Source of the DNA: Spongilla lacustris
Taxonomy: Eukaryota; Porifera; Demospongiae; Spongillida; Spongillidae
DNA: 64,000 nucleotides
Direction of reading: 5' to 3'
Assembly (NCBI GenBank): GCA_949361645.1
Contig: OX442427.1
Location: forward strand, 1,012,503 to 1,076,502
Part shown: positions 60,170 through 64,000 of the stretch, piece after piece
Position numbering within the stretch: position 1 is the stretch's first letter
Layout of the letters: every line of letters begins with the position of its first letter
The notes under the pieces: model-generated
Database searches by the model: none
What the model saw: only the letters and a program-made list of their open reading frames with translations
Told to the model about the DNA's origin: nothing
Program-made: the position numbers and the translations under genes

Positions 60170-60393
60170 TGATGTAGGATTTGTAGACAGCAATTGAGTA
60201 AAAAGTAAGGAAACAAGGAATTACGGATATTATACATTCATTAATTTATAAATATTACATACCTACATTCTTTGGCAAATCTACCTGCCTGAAATTCTGT
60301 GTTAAATGTAGGTATTGATTAATGAATGCATAATATCTGTAATTCCTTGTTTCCTTACCTTTTGCTCAAATGCTGTCTACAAATCCTACATCA
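60170..60393. mobile_element. Complete foldback MITE, ~80-bp arms
   Basis: Starts TGATGTAGGATTTGTAGACAG and ends with the exact complement. The arms continue through AAGGAAACAAGGAATTAC and ATTCATTAAT with few mismatches. It begins 77 bp after the Roco stop, so it is likely transcribed in the 3' UTR. Relatives at 28,093 and 50,656. Confidence 0.9.
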
Positions 60394-61016
60394 GCTATTG
60401 CTGCACAGAATTAAATACTAATTTGCAAGTAAAGTCATATAATAGCAAGACTAGATTCTGTATTGACAATTCTATATTGGATAGTATTACTACATTCTAT
60501 ATTAGCTTCATTCCATATTTGAATGCGTTATTGTATACTTTCTATTGACAGCAGCATTGCATATTTGAGCATTTATAAAATATGCCATATTGCATACATG
60601 TTGGCATTAATGGATGTGCCACTAGGCTGTATATCCCCATGCACAAAGAAGCTTATAAGGACAGACTACACACATTTCTTTTTGGAAGAGTGCAATGTCC
60701 TCTATGAAATAAAACTACTACGACAATGATGAATTACAGACCTACATTTATCAAGTTCAAAAGACAATAGACGTTTCAGTGTATTTGACTTTGGTGTTTC
60801 CAGTGTCTGCATATTGTCTGCATGCAGTGTGTATCCATGTATGGCTGGCTGTATGAGGCACTGTGGCTGTTCCAGTAAGTAGCAATTGATGGCTTCATAC
60901 GTCCAAATTGGTATAATTAACCAATCCTGTGTTATGGTATAAGTTTTGACTAATATGCATTACTATGTCCATGTTTGGTTGGTGGGACATCAGACATACA
61001 CATGCACCCACACATA

Positions 61017-61070
<54 letters not shown>

Positions 61071-62377
61071 TGCATATAAACATGTGCACGTATGCACGCA
61101 CACATGCGGCATAGACACACAAAATGCTTGCATGTCTGAAAAAACTACTACCTTTGATGTTTACTGATGTAGAGGGACATGGTTGTTGAGAGCAGATGCA
61201 TGCTGACAAAAAGGGACTTTTGAAAACGAACAAATAGAACCTTCTGGTTATGTCTACAGTGCTGTTATGTGTTGTGGCCATGCAAAATAGCAATGTAGCC
61301 CTATGTGATGGTTGGAAGGTGTAAGTGGTGTCCTATGAGGAAGCATGTTAGTAACAGCAGATGGAGAGAGAATAACTATGATATCCTGTGGTTCAGTCTG
61401 TGGGAAGCCCTGCGTCTACAAGCCATACATGTCCACCATATACTTGGACATTGACATTTTACCATTAACCTTTTACCTACAAATTAAAAACTATTTGTAA
61501 ACAAAGGTCAAATGGAATGAAGGGCGTGGCCACCTTCCTCATTTCTCAAGCAGCAGAGGAGCTTTGTTTATCAGGGTGTAAGTCAGGGTCTAGGTCTGAC
61601 CTCAGTTTTCCACCATGTCTCTTACATTGCACCCAGATAGTATAGTACTTTGGGGTGTATGAAAAATGGTTTCTCTTCATTCAACTACAAAAACAGCCTA
61701 ATATCACTGTTTTTATTCTGCATACACATCTGATGCCTTTGAGAAAGCTATAGAAAAATGTATGAAGTGCTGTTATGTGCAGTAACTCTTGTGTGCTGAT
61801 GACAATACTAAAGTCTTTTTACACAGCATGCAGTTCATTATTAATTAGTTCGTCTTTTGCACAACCAATGGCTAGCTAATGCTTTATGTGAACCAGCTGC
61901 ATGAGTACAACCTGCAATCAAATACTGCACCCAGCTGTCTCCCTGTATCAGAATCACAAAAGATCAAGGGATAGCAATCACTCATTACATGTAGCGGTTC
62001 ACTAGCAAACTAAATTGACATAACAGCAAAATTCAATTTGGCTACAACCAAATGAAGTTGTCACTGCTAATACTTACATGTAGCTGGACAACTTGATCGC
62101 TACATAAACACTCACATCAATATTATGCACACTACATGGTCATGAGTTTCTACTGCAGCACAGAAGTGTTGAGTTTAATTAAATGCACAATCAATCTATC
62201 CCTGTACACTGTCAGGCATGATGGATGTAGATAAAAAGCACTTCAATTCTCACACAGTGGCTCCCTCAGACCAAAGTGGTGGTGGCAGGACTGTTGGAAA
62301 GTTCCTCCAGCTCTATAGGAGCCTCTACTTCAGACATCTATTTCCTTTCTATAGGAACGTTTGCTTCATAATTCCTT
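60394..62377. other. Intergenic region without recognised genes
   Basis: AT-rich; contains a (CA)n tract at 61,015-61,063 and a lone MITE-like terminus GTAGCGGTTCACTAGC near 61,993. Short open frames are unsupported. Confidence 0.4.
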
Positions 62378-62642
62378 TCAAATAATCAGTCCATTTATCT
62401 TCTCTCTGGCTCTATCATACATTTTGCAAGCCTTGAGGATGACCACAATGTGATGGTGCAAGACAGTCACCATCAACGTCACTACATAGAGACCCACCAA
62501 AACACCAGCAGATACTACAGTCATCTGTGCTTGGTCTGAACTCTGGTCTAATACGTAAGACATTGACAGAGCTAGTGCAGTGTAGTTGAGGAGGTAAAAC
62601 AAGTCAAGACAATTGTACACTTGATTGTAGAATATGGTACAT
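62378..62642 (-). CDS. C-terminal exon of a multipass membrane protein (partial)
   Basis: An open frame preceded by a plausible acceptor (ACAACAG at 62,643-62,649) encodes about 88 residues: YNQVYNCLDLFYLLNYTALA, then a second hydrophobic segment VVSAGVLVGLYVVTLMVTVL, ending with a basic stretch and a stop at 62,378. Two membrane-spanning helices are clear. The N-x-x-D-L-F-Y-L-L-N-type start recalls the last helices of large sponge and cnidarian multipass receptors, but I cannot name the family. Upstream exons would lie beyond 62,765 on the same strand; none recognised in the window. The open frame continues upstream into an inverted repeat, which I treat as non-coding. Confidence 0.5.
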
Positions 62643-62712
62643 CTGTTGTTATCTGTCTTTTGAAGTGTAATCCTAATTGTGGAGTGCACTCTATAGCTAT
62701 TCCTTACAGACA

Positions 62713-62815
62713 CATTTTCCCGCTTGATTCGCGCCAATAATATAATCACCGCCTTCCCATTCACTGAGCGGGACGCGATTTGCCAAAATCATTGGCGCGA
62801 ATCAAGCGGGAAAAC
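62713..62815. promoter_or_regulatory. Inverted repeat of E2F-like sites, possible bidirectional promoter or mini-MITE
   Basis: TTTTCCCGCTTGATTCGCGC followed by CAAT (62,715-62,739) and its complement (62,788-62,814) flank about 50 bp. Each arm holds TTTCCCGC and GGCGCGAA, both close to the E2F consensus TTTSSCGC, and an inverted CCAAT. A short open frame begins 33 bp to the right. Confidence 0.45.
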
Positions 62816-62847
62816 GTGCCCTTAGTTTGTTCAACTGTATCTCCGTA

Positions 62848-62976
62848 ATGGATGATATAGAAATTAACGAACAGAAAAAATCAATAGCTACAGGACTCTT
62901 CTATGCACACTCCGAATTTGACACGTTTTCAACACTCGTACGCGAAGAGATGTGGATTTCTAACCCGCGGGGTTAA
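62848..62976 (+). CDS. Possible first coding exon of a plus-strand gene leaving the window
   Basis: ATG at 62,848 opens 42 codons (MDDIEINEQKKSIATG...). A potential donor GTACGC lies at the 31st codon. No downstream exon recognised up to 64,000. The nearby E2F-like inverted repeat would fit a promoter. No family recognised; may be spurious. Confidence 0.25.
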   Translation: MDDIEINEQKKSIATGLFYAHSEFDTFSTLVREEMWISNPRG

Positions 62977-64000
62977 CGATTGTTGTATCCACGGCACGGA
63001 AAATGTGCAGATCACAAAAATCGATTTTCACACAGAGAAATGGTGTGGGAACAAGTGTACGAAATTTGAGAGGAAAACGTAGTACCGTCGCGAAGATGTG
63101 TTGTTTAGTACAACGTGCAATTTTTATGGTGATAAAATTATAACCCCACAAGCCCGATTTTGCTGGACACTGTCCATATATTCATATTGCGGTCGAATAA
63201 GGTCTATAGGCCTAATACCATAGATAATAGAATAAAGGGATTGGAAACGGTAAAGATTACGGGATTCATCCGCATTTCGTAATTCCGTAAATTTGTGTTC
63301 CTAAGGCAGCGTTGACTGTACGATCTATTGAAGCGCTATTTTGATGACGAGAGAGGAGTTAGACACTCATAGAATGAAGCTGTCTAAAAAAAACAGCCAA
63401 AGTCATACATGTACTTGACCCAAATGCCAATGACCACCGTGATGGCTAGCTAGAACAAACGCGCACGAAAGCTTCGCACTGTTTGCAGAGAAAGTAGATG
63501 CAAGCTTTATGCTCTTTAAAACGCTTTCTTTGAAGGCCTCCAGTTTTTTACGATTCCCCATTGATTTTGTTGTTGTTGGAATTTTCTCTTCCTATTCTTG
63601 CGCGATCGACCCAACGAAGCTTGCTAGGCATTTGCTACTGTAACACATACACAAGATATAAGAGATATTGATCACGCCACTCTATATGTATGTCTGATTC
63701 AATGTATGCACTCAAATACTCTAGAATCTAAACCACTTTTCTGGGAAAATTACACAAAAGGTACGCTTTTTGGACATCATAAGCGGACAAATTCCCTATT
63801 TACGACGTCAAACCTCTTCATAGAGACTCCTAAACATTACAACGCCACACTACCTAGTACATACTCTATATGTGAACTCATAAAATGGATTTACAATGTT
63901 GCTAGTGTCCAGGAAAATCACACAACCACTACCCGATCAGGTTGCAGCTACGATCGCGTCTGCCTCAGCTGAGACGTCTGTAAAAGAATAGCTATATGCT
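62977..64000. other. Right flank, no gene supported
   Basis: No recognisable coding exon. A TTACGGGATTCATCC...GTAATTCCGTAAATTTG stretch at 63,257-63,297 faintly resembles the foldback MITE family. The 88-codon frame at 63,706 has no recognised motif. Confidence 0.35.

Noticed and set aside
1..64000. tRNA, rRNA or other structured RNA genes
   Set aside because: I looked for typical tRNA arms and conserved rRNA words and saw none I could support by eye.

Overview
The window looks like nuclear DNA of an early-branching animal, most likely a sponge (inference). It has spliced genes with GT-AG introns, metazoan gene families (HGS, TUG/ASPSCR1, WDR90, C22orf23, an LRRK-type Roco kinase), short intergenic gaps, a fairly AT-rich background, and many minisatellites, G/C homopolymers and MITE-like inverted-repeat elements. 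I assembled the exon models by hand from splice sites, reading phase and remembered family similarity; no alignment was run.

Layout. 0-3.4 kb: a single-exon minus-strand gene of unknown function with a PIP-box-like motif, degenerate tandem repeats and a TA-flanked MITE. 4.1-9.3 kb: a two-exon plus-strand gene for a ~1,708-residue protein with an OTU-protease head, a DDE-integrase-like middle, SAP-like repeats and a Tudor/chromo-like tail, probably a transposon-derived or transposon-encoded protein. 10.3-12 kb: a large degenerate minisatellite. 12.8-22.0 kb: two complete minus-strand trafficking genes in tandem, HGS/Hrs (11 exons, 732 aa) followed after only 137 bp by TUG/ASPSCR1 (14 exons, 577 aa). 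22.2-28.6 kb: transposon-rich, with nested hAT-like elements (8-bp and 5-bp target duplications) and hairpins. Two divergent genes for small two-module zinc-ribbon proteins resembling the Shiftless (SHFL)/3CxxC group lie at 26.2-26.9 (minus) and 28.7-29.9 kb (plus).

30.5-50.6 kb: a head-to-head pair of cilium-associated genes. C22orf23/UPF0193 (minus, 6 exons, 214 aa) and WDR90/POC16 (plus, about 34 exons, ~2,124 aa) overlap by their first exons on opposite strands. WDR90 introns are filled with minisatellites, many starting right at a splice donor. 51.9-60.1 kb: an LRRK-like Roco kinase (ankyrin, LRR, ROC, COR, kinase, WD40-like) with an internal duplication that gives two versions of its second exon, each damaged in a different place. 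60.1-64 kb: foldback MITEs, a C-terminal exon of a membrane protein on the minus strand, and an inverted repeat with E2F-like motifs.

Two reading frames (WDR90 exon 1, Roco ankyrin exon) each carry exactly one surplus base relative to the phase demanded by the following exons. These are either assembly indels or real lesions.
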